Shown: piece after piece, positions 1 through 10,212 of the stretch | How the letters are laid out: each line of letters begins with the position of its first letter | Position numbering within the stretch: position 1 is the stretch's first letter | Assembly (NCBI GenBank): GCA_963580455.1 | Contig: OY756966.1 | Coordinates: 24,555,001 to 24,619,000, forward strand | Direction: 5' to 3' | Origin: Euonymus europaeus | Taxonomy: Eukaryota > Streptophyta > Magnoliopsida > Celastrales > Celastraceae | DNA: 64,000 nucleotides | The notes under the pieces: model-generated | The model's database searches: none | Told to the model about the DNA's origin: nothing | The model's input: the letters and a program-made list of their open reading frames with translations, nothing else | Translations under genes and position numbers: made by a program

Positions 1-1
1 T

Positions 2-1303
2 ATTAAAGATTTATTATGCACTGACCCTTACTTTGTAGCCATCCTCCATCGCATTGAGCAATGTGAGCCTACGGCATTCCACTTGCATGAGGGCTTTTTA
101 TTCAAGGGGGTACAATTGTGTATTCCATTATCTAGTTTGCGTGATCTCATCATCCGAGAAGCTCACAATGAAGGACATGTGGGACAGGACAAAACTTATC
201 ATCTCATTGCTCACTCCTACTTTTGGCCTAGTATGCGGAGAGATATTAATAAATTTGTTGCGGGATGCCGTATTTGTCAAACTGCAAAGGGAACTGCTAC
301 CAATGCCGGGTTATACATGCCACTCCCCATTCCATCGCAGCCATGGACTGACATAAGTATGGATTTTGTTCTTGGTCTACCGCGTACCCAGCGTGGCCAT
401 GATGCCATTTTTGTGGTGGTAGATCGTTTTTCAAAGATGGCTCACTTCCTCCCATGTAAAAAGACCTCGGATGCAAGTAATGTCGCTGGTATATTTTTCC
501 GTGAGATCTATCGACTACATGGTTTACCTCTCACCATTGTGTCCGATAGGGATACCAGATTCTTAAGTCACTTTTGGAGGAGCATATGGCGACTTGCCAA
601 CACAGATTTGAATTTCAGTAGCGCCTATCATCCTCAAACGGATGGCCAAACTGAAGTCGTCAATCGCTCGCTTGGTAATCTATTACGTTGTCTTGTTGGC
701 GAGCACTTGAAAATATGGGATCACAAATTGAGTCAAGCGGAATTTGCTTACAATCATTCAGTCAACCGGAGCACCGGCTATAGTCCATTTTTCATTGTCT
801 ATGGTATACTTCCTCGAGCGCCCTTAGATTTGGCTGCAATTCCTACTTCTAGGCGTGACCATGGGAAGGCCGCTGACTTTATTGGGGATTTACAACAGCT
901 TCATCAGCTAACTCAACAGAAGCTACTTGAGACTACTACAAAGTATAAAGCATCGGCAGATCAAAAACGACGACTGGTGGAATATGAGGTAGGTGATTTT
1001 GTGTGGGCTGTGCTAACCAAAGATCGTTTTCCACCTGGTGAATACAATAAACTATCTGCCCACAAGATCGGTCCTTTTGAAGTTATTGAGAAAATTAACA
1101 GCAATGCATATCGCCTCCGCCTTCCTAGTCATCTTCGCACCTCCGACGTCTTCAATGTCAAGCATTTACTCCCTGCCCCGGATGATAGTTCGGATGACGC
1201 TACCACTAGTCATTCGAGGTCGAATTTTGTCTCACCTGGGGAGGATGATGTGGAATGCATGGCCCATGCATTCTTGGATAAGTATGAACGGAGCAGAGTC
1301 TGA
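2..1303 (+). mobile_element. Ty3/gypsy retrotransposon, 3' part of pol (integrase), cut by window edge
   Basis: The frame is open from base 2 to a stop at 1303, so the 5' part of the polyprotein lies outside the window. The translation has the retroviral integrase layout: an H2C2 zinc finger (HxxxxH ... CRICQ, near 160-290), then the catalytic core with WTDISMDF, SDRDTRF and YHPQTDGQTEVVNR carrying the D, D and E residues, then a C-terminal region ending in a DVFNVKHLLP motif, as in plant gypsy elements. The integrase replaces the host cut-and-join step by inserting element cDNA into chromosomes. No frameshift is seen in this stretch. No chromodomain is recognisable after the DVFNVKHLLP motif. 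The lineage within gypsy is not assigned. Whether the rest of the element is intact cannot be judged from here. Confidence 0.93.
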
Positions 1304-1654
1304 ACACAAGCGGGAGGATCACTACAAATCAGCTTGCATAGCAATCAAAGATTGGCGATTATCTCTATTAATTCCATTATCTCCATTTAATTGTTTTGCT
1401 TTAATCCAGTATTGTTATTTCCTTAGTTAGTGCGTATCATTATTATCTTGTTTCCAAATAGGTGGTTGGATTTTTGGTATTTAATATTGTAGCCTCCAGA
1501 AGGCAAGGGGACGATGATTAAATAATAAAACTTGTTGTTACGAGTTCCTTTCAATTCTCTGGGTATTCTCAGAATCAACATAGAATTGAGATTGTTTGTC
1601 CTGGTATCCCCTTGTGGTTCAACAGGTCAAACTGGTTTGTGTTTTCACGCTTCG
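1304..1654. other. Junction between gypsy and copia remnants
   Basis: No gene is visible. After the gypsy stop there is AT-rich sequence with a purine-rich stretch near 1498-1514 followed by TGATTAAATAATAAAAC. This could be a polypurine tract with the start of a 3' LTR, but no second LTR copy is available to prove it. The copia-like reading frame takes over by about 1655. Confidence 0.35.
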
Positions 1655-3048
1655 AATTTACATCACGAAGTCATACCATGACTACGCGATCCATGAATCG
1701 TATTTTCAAACCCAAAAATCTAAACTTGGCTACCCTTCACCCTCTTCCTAAACTTCCTGAACCCAAGTCAGTCAAGGAAGCTCTAAGTCAACCTCACTGG
1801 CACCAGGCTATGGCTCACGAATATAAAGCCTTAGTTCATCATGATACTTGGGTTTTAGTGCCTTCTACCACTAATTGCAAGCCCATAGGTTCTAAATGGG
1901 TGTTTCGGGTTAAATACAATCCAAATGGCACTGTGGCCCGTTATAAGGCCCGTCTTGTCGCCCAAGGTTTTGCTCAAACTCAAGGTCTTGACTATCACCA
2001 GACTTTCAGTCCAGTCATTAAGCCTGTTACCATCAGACTAGTTCTCACTCTTGCAGTTAATCATGGCTGGTCTCTTCAACATTTAGATATTAATAATGCG
2101 TTTTTAAATGGCCACCTCACAGAAACCATTTACATGCGGCAACCTAAGGGCTTTGAAGATTCTACTCATCCTAACTACTTGTGTAAACTCAAAAAATCTA
2201 TCTATGGCCTAAAACAGGCACCTCGTGCCTGGTATCATGCCTTAAGACAATCTCTTCTTCATCTTGGTTTTGTCAACTCTGCTGCAGATACCTCTCTTTT
2301 TATCCTTCAAGAAGGAACTCATCTTATGTATATTCTCGTTTATGTCGATGATTTGATTTTAACTAGTTCTAACACTGCTCTATTGCGCAGGGTCACTTCC
2401 GCTTTAGCTCAACAATTTTCTTTGAAAGATTTGGGTGATTTATCTTATTTCTTAGGGGTGGAAGTTTCCTCCACACCTACTGGGTTGTTTTTATCTCAAC
2501 AAAAATATTTGTGTGATTTGCTTGACAAATCTGATATGGCAGGGGCTAAGTCTATTCACACACCATTACCTTCCCATTTTTCCGTAAGTATAAATGATGG
2601 TGATCCCCTTCCAGACCCAACCATGTATCGACAGGTTATTGGGAGTTTACAGTATCTCCGCCTCACTCGCCCCGATATCTCCTTTCCTGTCAACAAGCTT
2701 GCTCAGTTTATGTACAAACCAACTACTACCCACTGGTCCCTTGTCAAACGCTTATTACGGTATCTCAAAGGTACTTTTGATCATGGTATTACAATTAACA
2801 AATCTTCTTCTCTTTCTCTTCAGGCTTTCACTGATTCTGACTGGGCTGGTAACCCGGATGATCGATCATCCACTTCCGCTTATCTCGTCTTCCTTGGCTC
2901 TACTCCGATCTCTTGGAAATCTCAAAAACAGCGTTCCATTGCTCGCTCATCAACTGAGGCTGAATATCGCTCCTTAGCGTCTACGGCTTCTGAAGTTGTA
3001 TGGATTCAAGCTCTGTTACGTGAGCTTCATTATCCTCTCCCTCAATAA
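1655..3048 (+). mobile_element. Ty1/copia retrotransposon fragment: reverse transcriptase and partial RNase H
   Basis: The open frame encodes a copia-type reverse transcriptase. It begins with the usual linker (TMTTRSMNRIFKPK), then VKEALSQPHW, SKWVFRVKYNPNG, the YVDDLILTSS catalytic box near 2341, and an RNase H domain with TDSDWAG near 2830 and SSTEAEYRS near 2950. The frame stops soon after, at ELHYPLPQ, whereas full copia polyproteins continue with a CDN... and HIEVD-type tail. Gag, protease and integrase are absent upstream, where a gypsy remnant sits instead. It is therefore a fragment truncated at both ends, though its remaining frame is uninterrupted over about 460 codons. No LTR or target duplication was found for it. 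Confidence 0.92.
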
Positions 3049-3224
3049 AGAAATGTAAATAAAAGTGTTTTTCATGTATATATTGGAAGGTTAGCACATA
3101 ACCATTATATACAATCTTGCTAGTGTCTAACGGATACATTATGACAAGACAAGACAAGACTAAAGTCTACACAACTTTTGAAAAGTCTACACCACTTTTG
3201 TCTTCCTATGAAAACTTTAGTAGC
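3049..3224. other. Short non-coding stretch after the copia fragment
   Basis: No gene is seen. There is a small direct repeat around 3168-3200 (AAGTCTACAC followed by ACTTTTG, twice) and a run of AAGAC units near 3141-3161. Confidence 0.4.
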
Positions 3225-3791
3225 CGTTTGAATTTTCAGCAGATGTTGACAAGAAGTACTCAACTGCTATCTTGAGTGCTTTGTTCTTTAGACTAGTGCT
3301 AGTTTGACCACATCGTCTGGGACTCTGGGTCATCGCATTTCATGAAAACTTTTTGTAACTCCGCACAAGATATAGAAAATCTTCCTCCAAAATATTTTTC
3401 TTGCAACCCAACCTCAGGTTGCCCACCATACTCTTTCTCTACCATTTCTAGGAATTCAGACATCTCTGGAATGGCATGACAATTCAGGCCTGTTATCATG
3501 TTGAATTCCCGTATGGAAAAAAATAGTCTTATGTCCACCAATATTAAATATCATCCTCCCAGCCTGTTCATCCTCATCTGATTGCACCTGTCGTAAAAGT
3601 ATTTGGTGAACAATCTGAGCAGCCCATTTGATGTTTTTCAAATGGATGAACTGGCCGAAGCATGATCCCTTAAACTTTGTAAGTTGATCATCGTTCAACT
3701 TACTTTTGATGTCGCTAAGGGTTTCAAAAACCCTTGCGAAAGACAAAACCTTAGCACCAAATCTCTTAGTTGGAGGAATTTTGAATTCCAT
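3225..3791 (-). pseudogene. Broken DUF1985-type protein fragment
   Basis: On the minus strand an ATG at 3789-3791 opens a frame with KVLSFARVFETLSDIKSKL, ending in FNIGGHKTIFF. Then the reading frame changes: the next frame gives SIREFNMITGLNC near 3480-3510 and continues to SCAELQKVFMKCDDPES, after which a third frame gives DDVVKLALV. This order (GGxxxxF, then IREFxxITGLxC, then DDVVKLALV) is what I know from DUF1985, a plant domain often fused to Ulp1-like proteases and frequently carried by Mutator-like elements. At least two frameshifts and a stop break it, and no protease domain remains. I cannot say whether the parent was a host gene or a transposon-carried copy. Confidence 0.7.
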
Positions 3792-3839
3792 TTATGAACT
3801 CTGCATACAAACTCATGTGGTTATGAGGCCAAAAATTAA

Positions 3840-4230
3840 GTTATCAACCTAAGTAACAAAATCTATAAACCTAAAAATAAGACATTTTATCAACATAAAA
3901 ATCTGTGTTGTCGACTTAAGTGACAAGAATAAACAAATGTATAAACAAAAAATTAATACAGTTATCAACTGAAACTTTGGGTTATGTATTACATAAATAC
4001 ATGCACTTGGAGATTGCAAAATTTATCAACGAAAACAAATGTTACAAAAGTTATCAACGAAAACAAATTTTTACTAACGTACAAAAACAATTTTCTAAAC
4101 GAGAAAATAATACGGTTATCAATGAAAACCATGAATTACCATCATGTATAAATAAAGTTATCAACGAAAAATTAATATTGTTATCAACTAAAATTTAATA
4201 CTTTAATCAATGAAAAGTATGAGTTATCAA
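3840..4230. repeat. Degenerate GTTATCAAC(G/T)AAAA repeat field
   Basis: The motif TTATCAAC followed by an A-rich stretch recurs about ten times in 390 bases at irregular spacing, for example near 3840, 3890, 3960, 4023, 4048, 4114, 4157, 4178 and 4215. Copies differ by a few bases. No gene is recognisable here. Confidence 0.6.
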
Positions 4231-4813
4231 CGTTAATATGTTTCTTTCTATTCCCGAAAAATAATACACTTATCCACCAAAAGTATAAAACTTTCACTGA
4301 GTAACTCAGAAAACACTCTCATATAATCAAATAAAGGAGAGTTGTATGAGTGTGTATGAAACATCAGTTGAAATCTTTCATCATAAAAGCATCTAACACA
4401 CACACGAGAACTGTCGATTTTCCAAACGAAATGTAACAGATAAAACAAATGTAACAGATAAACCATCAACATAAGCCAATAATTTAGGGCAAAATGAACC
4501 AACAGTGACACCATAACATACAGAAGAGAAATGACAGTACAGAAATAAAGAAGATGAAACTAACCTTGCTTCGTAGTCTCTCTTGTTCGTCGCGAAACAG
4601 GTATACCCACCGAAGTTCGTCGAAATGATGTAACCGGAGGAAGAAGAAGAAGGAAGAAGAAGAGTTGTCGAAATGAAAAGCAAAAAATTGTTGAAATGAC
4701 GTAAAACCGCATCCCAAGGCAGTACTATTCATATTTACAGTTTTTAATGTTTAAGGACAACAACGTCTTTTTCTTTGACAAAAGAATTAAAGTTTAGATA
4801 TAATTAGAGGTGG
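4231..4813. other. Non-coding flank left of the Harbinger element
   Basis: AT-rich sequence with short random open frames only. I see no recognisable gene, RNA or repeat. Confidence 0.4.
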
Positions 4814-4816
4814 TTA

Positions 4817-4836
4817 GACTACCCACAACAGTTACT
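4817..4836 (+). repeat. Left terminal inverted repeat of Harbinger element
   Basis: GACTACCCACAACAGTTACT, preceded by the TTA target duplication at 4814-4816. Further copies of an ACTCTAAAT-like motif follow within the next 120 bases. Confidence 0.9.
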
Positions 4837-5139
4837 CTAAATTGATTCTCTAAATTCCAGCAAAAATACACTTTTCACCAATTTACAGTTTTTGAAACAG
4901 TAACAGCACACAGCAGTTACTCTAAACCTATACTCTAAATCATTTAATATTCATTTCTACAATCACTTTTTATTTAATTAAACTCAATCAATTACTATTA
5001 TTTTAAATATCAAACCTTACCATATTAATAATGATAATATGATATTAATGTTAATAATTTTTTTATTTTGTTTATTAGTTGACATTAATAAATTTTTTAT
5101 TAATTAATTAATTTGTGTGGCTACAAATAAAGTTATTGG

Positions 5140-5335
5140 ATTTTGTGGTTGAAAATGGGTTGATTAAATGTGTGGATAGTTTGAGGTTGTTGGAACATGT
5201 GGTTGTGAATGTGGTTGTTGAAATATGTGGTTATTTTGTGGTTATTGGAATATGTGGTTGAGGATGTAGTTGTTGGAATATGTGGTTATTTTGTGGTTGT
5301 TGGAATATGTGGCTACTAATTGTCTATTGAGTTTG
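5140..5335. repeat. Minisatellite upstream of the transposase
   Basis: Variants of TTGTTGGAATATGTGGTT and TATTTTGTGG recur head to tail about eight times just upstream of the transposase promoter. The units differ by single bases and small indels. Confidence 0.75.
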
Positions 5336-5363
5336 TGTGGACATCAATACTCTAGAAATTTGC

Positions 5364-5370
5364 TATATAA
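5364..5370 (+). promoter_or_regulatory. Probable TATA box of the transposase gene
   Basis: TATATAA lies 66 bases before the ATG at 5436. Position and sequence fit a plant core promoter, but no transcript start can be seen. Confidence 0.55.
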
Positions 5371-5435
5371 AGCAATCAACTACTAGTGTTCAATACATCT
5401 TAAATCTATCATTTCTACCATAATCTTCAACTTCA

Positions 5436-6722
5436 ATGGATTTCTTTTCAAGGCGTAGAAAGAAAAAAATCACAGCAGATCCGCCATATGATGATGATGT
5501 AGTGGAGACACTGGCAATAGGGCTAGCTATGGAGTTTGAGGAATCATCATCCAATCATAGTTCTGGAGAAAGACGATATATTGATCGTAATACTTTGTTA
5601 GGCCATGAGCGTCTGTTCCATGATTATTTTTCAGATAATCCAGTGTACTCTGCTGAACTTTTTCGAAGGAGATTCCGTATGAGTCGTTCTTTGTTCAATC
5701 GAATTCAAACTACGATTGAAGCAAATACACCATACTTTCAACAAAGGCGAAATGCTGCTGGAAAATTGGGTTTGTCGTCTATTCAGAAGATAACAGCAGC
5801 ACTTCGGATGCTTGCATATGGAGTATCAGCTGATTTCATGGATGAATATATCAGAATCGGGGAGACTACCGCACTTGAAAGTCTAAAACTATTTGTCAAG
5901 TCTATAATTTGCTTGTTTGGTAAAGAGTACTTACGATCCCCAACTGCGGATGATCTTACCAGATTGCTTGCAATTGGTGAAGCTCGCGGATTTCCGGGTA
6001 TGTTAGGGAGCATTGACTGTATGCATTGGAAGTGGAAGAATTGTCCGAGTGCTTGGAAAGGTATGTATTCCGGACACGTTCATGAACCAACTACTATTTT
6101 GGAAGCAGTTGCCTCCTACGACCTTTGGATCTGGCATGCATTTTTCGGCATGCCAGGATCTCACAATGATATTAATGTCTTGGAACGATCTAATGTATTC
6201 CAAGAGCTTGCTATGGGACGTGCTCCTGCAGTGAATTATTATGTTAATGGGCGTAACTATACCATGGGATACTACTTAGCTGACGGCATCTATCCTTCTT
6301 GGGCTACATTTGTAAAAACAATTCCTGCACCGCGGACATGTAAACATAGACACTTTGCTAAGTGTCAAGAATCCGCAAGAAAGGATGTGGAACGTGCTTT
6401 TGGAGTATTACAAGCAAGATTTGCTATTGTTCGTGCTCCAGCTCGGTTTCTTCATACTGATACACTTGACGACATCATGACTGCTTGCATCATATTGCAC
6501 AATATGATTGTCGAAGATGAAAGAGATTCATATCAGCAGTTGGATCTTACTGCATATGAACAAATAAATGAAAGCCCTCCTCTGGCTGAAACTTCAAACA
6601 ATACTGGAGAAGTCATGAACTTCATTCAACGTCACCACCTTATTAGAGATAGAGAAGTCCACAACCAATTGCAAATTGATCTCATCGATCATGTGTGGAA
6701 TCTTCACAGTGACGCAAGCTAA
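5436..6722 (+). CDS. PIF/Harbinger transposase (DDE_Tnp_4 type)
   Basis: A single exon of 428 residues. The product cuts and rejoins the transposon DNA in the nucleus, normally together with the Myb-like partner encoded at 7232-8360. Family features: an N-terminal basic stretch (RRRKKK), a helix-turn-helix-like segment around residues 113-135, and the nuclease core with GSIDCMHW (Asp194), GSHNDINVL (Asp245) and RKDVERAFGVLQARF (Glu319) as the probable catalytic triad, plus LADGIYPSW before the last motif. The length fits intact plant family members, which are roughly 400-450 residues. The ATG at 5436 is 66 bases after a TATA box, and no upstream in-frame Met is needed. No frameshift or premature stop is present. 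The 3' region holds tandem repeats. Confidence 0.95.
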   Translation: MDFFSRRRKKKITADPPYDDDVVETLAIGLAMEFEESSSNHSSGERRYIDRNTLLGHERLFHDYFSDNPVYSAELFRRRFRMSRSLFNRIQTTIEANTPYFQQRRNAAGKLGLSSIQKITAALRMLAYGVSADFMDEYIRIGETTALESLKLFVKSIICLFGKEYLRSPTADDLTRLLAIGEARGFPGMLGSIDCMHWKWKNCPSAWKGMYSGHVHEPTTILEAVASYDLWIWHAFFGMPGSHNDINVLERSNVFQELAMGRAPAVNYYVNGRNYTMGYYLADGIYPSWATFVKTIPAPRTCKHRHFAKCQESARKDVERAFGVLQARFAIVRAPARFLHTDTLDDIMTACIILHNMIVEDERDSYQQLDLTAYEQINESPPLAETSNNTGEVMNFIQRHHLIRDREVHNQLQIDLIDHVWNLHSDAS

Positions 6723-6724
6723 GC

Positions 6725-6905
6725 ATTGGTAACTTCATTTCGTAGTTTATTATGTAACTTCATTTTGTAAGCCAAGCAGTATGGTGTAACTTCATTTTGC
6801 AAGCCAAGTAGTATTATGTAACTTCATTTCGTAGTTTATTATGTAACTTTATTTTGCAAGCCAAGTAGTATGGTGTAACTTCATTTTGTAAGCCAAGTAT
6901 TATTA
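6725..6905. repeat. Tandem repeat after the transposase gene
   Basis: Units built from GTAACTTCATTTTG(C/T)AAGCCAAG(T/C)AGTAT and GTAACTTCATTTCGTAGTTTATTAT alternate about five times. They probably lie in the 3' untranslated region. Confidence 0.75.
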
Positions 6906-6974
6906 TACGTATTTATGCTAATGATATTTGAAAAGTCCAATTTATAATATATATAAAGCACTAAATGATAAATA

Positions 6975-7225
6975 ACAAGTCCAAATTATAATAGTTAACA
7001 AATCCAAATTATAAATAACAAGTCCAAATTATAAATAGATAACAAGTCCAAATGATAGATAACAAGTCCAAATTATAAATAGATGACAAGTCCAAATGAT
7101 AGATAACAAGTCCAAATTATAAATAGATGACAAGTCCAAATGATAGATAACAAGTCCAAATTATAAATAGATGACAAGTCCAAATGTAAATAACAAGTCC
7201 AAATGATAACAGATAACAAGTCTAA
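6975..7225. repeat. Tandem repeat between the converging Harbinger genes
   Basis: AACAAGTCCAAAT followed by GATAGAT or TATAAATAGATG recurs about ten times, with a higher-order period near 45 bases in the best part (7020-7180). Confidence 0.8.
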
Positions 7226-7231
7226 ATGTCC

Positions 7232-8360
7232 TCAATGACAACGCCTAGCAAGGATATCTGCTTGCAAGCCCTCAATGTACTCACGCTGCACAACACCTAA
7301 TGAATTCAAATCAGTCATCATGATTTGATATTCCCTCTCTCTCTTTTTTTGCTCAATCTTCTCATACTTGGCACTTGCAAGTTGTCTCTCTGCTTCTGCC
7401 CTGACTTTCTCCACCTCTGCCCTGACTTGCTCCACCTTCAGCTTCACCTCCAACTTATTAGTTTCCAATGCCAAATGATCCTTCCATTCTTTGTCAACTC
7501 TAATTCTCTCAACTTCGGCTAGTGCCATCCTCTCCTCGTGCTCTTTCTTCTTATCGATTGTCAATTGGCCCACAATCTCAACTAGTGCACGGTGATCACC
7601 CTTGCCTTTCTTCCTAGCCTCTTTTGCAGCATCTCTACCAATTGGTCTGTCAACTGAAACTGACCCTGAGAACTCATCATCATCCAAATTTATAGTATCA
7701 GCATCATGCATGTCATAGGTACCATTCTGCTTTCTCTTAGAGGACGACTGTCCCACATACATGTTCCACTTTGGTTGATGTCTCAGCAAATTCCAGCAAT
7801 GATCAAACTGAAAATGTGTACCTATAATTTCATGATACATCTCCTTTGCTAGTTGGATCTGTAAAAATTAAATGCAGTTAAAAATAAGGAAATTTTGGAA
7901 CTTGAATAATAAATATTAAACTAGAATTTATGCTTACCTTATCGATCTCATTTGTACCGGATGGTCGCGAATCCTCAATTTGAGTAAGATAGCCTGAAAA
8001 CTTGTTTACTGCAAGTTGAATAGAAGACCACCGGCTTGTCAAAGATCTTTCAGTTCGAATGCCGTGATTAGAGCCTCTCCCCTCATTATATAGTTCTCCA
8101 ATTCTTGTCCAAAAGGTCTTTGACTTTTGGTCGGTCCCTTTAATTGAATCCAAACTTGTGTTCAACCAAGCAGATACCAAATTTTTGTCTTCATCAATGG
8201 AGAAGTTACCTCCACGATTGTTTGATCTCTGAGTCGCCTTTCGCGTCTTCTTTGGAGCTGAAACTTCTACATGTGAACTAACCATATGCACGTTCTGTGT
8301 CTCGTATTGTGTAGAATCCTCCGAAAATGGGTCGAATTCAGCGTCAAATTGAGGATCCAT
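7232..8360 (-). CDS. Harbinger Myb/SANT-like accessory protein (two coding exons)
   Basis: Coding exons on the minus strand are 8360..7938 and 7858..7232, joined in phase across a short GT..AG intron (donor GTAAGC at 7937-7932, acceptor AG at 7860-7859), giving about 349 residues. This is the second Harbinger protein. In related elements such as Pong it binds the element ends and helps bring the transposase into the nucleus. Exon 1 carries a Myb/trihelix-like region with the spaced tryptophans NLVSAWL, KTFWTRIGELYN and LTSRWSSIQ (about residues 55-120). Exon 2 has the NAM-associated-type C-terminus: FDHCWNLLRHQPKW, a RDAAKEARK motif and a long charged coiled coil (about residues 230-330). The start is the ATG at 8360. 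A non-coding upstream exon is likely (see 8382-9840). Confidence 0.88.
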
Positions 8361-8381
8361 ATCAAAGAAATTTTACAAACT

Positions 8382-9840
8382 CTGCTTCAATACCCTACAA
8401 AAATTCATGTACCAAATCCTCAAGTACTGGTTTCTCCATATATTCATGCAATAATGAAATTTTCATGAGTTCTAAAAATAGTCTGCCAAACAAATCATGC
8501 AATATTTTTTCATGTAACATATATTTGCAAGGATGCCAGTTATATTCACTCTTGCTAGCCAAAAAATTCAGAACTATACAGGCATTTATCAAGAAATACA
8601 AACAATGTAAACTAATAAACAAATTCGTTCTACAATTATATAACATACAAAAGGTTTTAAGGTTTCTTTTTGGCTTATGTACTACAACTGTTAGTTTTTA
8701 GTGCACTATTGAATAAAATTAAAATATTTCATAACTGATGGTAGAAAAGAGTAGGAACACTTATGCTGTGCATATGATGACAATTAAAGTTTTGGTAAAT
8801 TGTTTTATTACTCAACTGTAAGTTTTAATTCAGATACTATGCCTATAGGAAACTGGTATCAAAAGGCTTGAATTACTGCTTTCTCCAGAGAATTTGAAGA
8901 AGGAATAACTAAATATCAAAGACTCAACCTCAGACATATTAACACATCTCCATTCAATTTCAACCATCTACAAGCAGAAACATCTCATATGCATCATTTG
9001 AGTTTCTAGAAAAGCTTTTATATGATATCAAATTATTGGTTAGACAACTTCAACATCACATTAATTTCAATTTATTGGTTAGACAACTTCAACTTGCTAT
9101 CAAAAACATTGTATAAATCACATCAAAACCTCACTCCAATCAAATGAAGCGAAAAAGTTTCAAGTGACAAAATCCACCTTTAGTCAAACAAGTCTGCAGA
9201 AACAACAATGAATCAAAGATTTTCTCACAAGATTACTACTTTTCCATCAGAGCACTCGGCGCCAAACCATGAACATGGATCAATTTCTCAATTGTTTTCA
9301 TCCCAATTGGACAGAGCCCCACATGGGTCTTCCTCTCCAAGTCTCAAAAGAGCCAAACCTATTCACGTTTATCCATTTTTGTAAATACATATAACAATTC
9401 AGAACACCCTATTTTTTCATCTAGAAAGCAAAACATAGTGCATTTCAATTCTACCAACTGAATCTAACATTTTGAGCATCTCAACCTTCCTAGATACAAA
9501 GCTTCAGCCCAATGAGATAGTGTAATGAAAAGAAATTAGCTATCAAAAGAAAGAAAAGAAAAGGATAGTATTCATGATCCAGATTTTCAGAAAATTAGAA
9601 AGCCCTCAATCAGGCACAGAGCTTCTAGGGCAGCGATCCAATCTTTGATATCAATCAAGCCTTTGGCATAGCAAAAACAAAAACATAGAAATCGAACATA
9701 CCTGGACGACAAGCAAGATCACCGGGAAGGACTGGGTATTTCGGCAGCAAATGAAGAGAACGAGAAGAGTATGTTGGTGCGATCGGCGTCTAGGAGAGAG
9801 AGGAGAAGAATCAGTATTATTTTTATTATAAATTTACGTT
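8382..9840 (-). promoter_or_regulatory. Presumed 5' leader, leader intron and promoter of the Myb-like gene
   Basis: No coding region is seen. A plausible splice acceptor (GAAGCAG) ends near 8382 just before the ATG. A plausible donor (CAGGTATGTTC on the minus strand) lies near 9701, so a leader intron of about 1.3 kb is likely. A leader intron is common for this gene in related elements. This is inferred from splice signals only. Confidence 0.4.
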
Positions 9841-9986
9841 AAGCGTGTGAACAGTAGGACTGGAGGAGTCCAGATCCACTGTTGCAAAACAATAAAACCC
9901 AGTCACTGATCCAGTGACTGATGTGGGCCAAAATGTCACTACAATACAAAATTGACTCTTTATTTTACAGTCCAAATACAATACCC

Positions 9987-10006
9987 AGTCACTCCTGTGG
10001 GTAGTC
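9987..10006 (-). repeat. Right terminal inverted repeat of Harbinger element
   Basis: Reads GACTACCCACAGGAGTGACT on the minus strand and is followed on the plus strand by TTA at 10007-10009. CAGTCACT-type subterminal motifs recur inward near 9901-9920. Confidence 0.9.
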
Positions 10007-10009
10007 TTA

Positions 10010-10212
10010 GATCTCCAAATATTATGAAAAAGTTGTCATTTTTTCAAAAAACCGTCTGAGGAAATTTATTTTGGAACAGGATTGCTTTTTCACGGCAGAC
10101 TGGTCCGAACTCATCTTAGTTATCATACTATTCATATAAGACTTGGATCGGTCACCCTATAATCTACAAGCTTGATCGAGTCACTGTCACCCTCTCTCTG
10201 AGATTTGCGACG
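10010..10212 (+). promoter_or_regulatory. Upstream region of the starch synthase-like gene
   Basis: These 203 bases between the Harbinger element and the start codon must hold much of the core promoter and leader. The transposon sits directly at its upstream side. I see no clear TATA box. Confidence 0.35.

Larger units (their letters stand above)
4817..10006 (+). mobile_element. PIF/Harbinger DNA transposon, apparently complete and autonomous
   Basis: The left end GACTACCCACAACAGTTACT and the reverse complement of the right end GACTACCCACAGGAGTGACT match at 17 of 20 positions. Each end is flanked by TTA (4814-4816 and 10007-10009), the 3-bp target duplication typical of this superfamily. Inside are the two proteins known to be needed for PIF/Harbinger/Pong movement: a DDE transposase (forward) and a Myb/SANT-like protein (reverse), transcribed toward each other. 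Both frames are uninterrupted. The element is 5190 bp, and its subterminal and intergenic parts carry tandem repeats. The presence of both genes and both ends suggests it could be active or recently active. Activity itself is not shown by sequence. Confidence 0.93.

Noticed and set aside
3900..4270. TTATCAAC and TTATCCACC look like bacterial DnaA boxes
   Set aside because: The sequence is plant nuclear DNA; the resemblance is short and not meaningful here.
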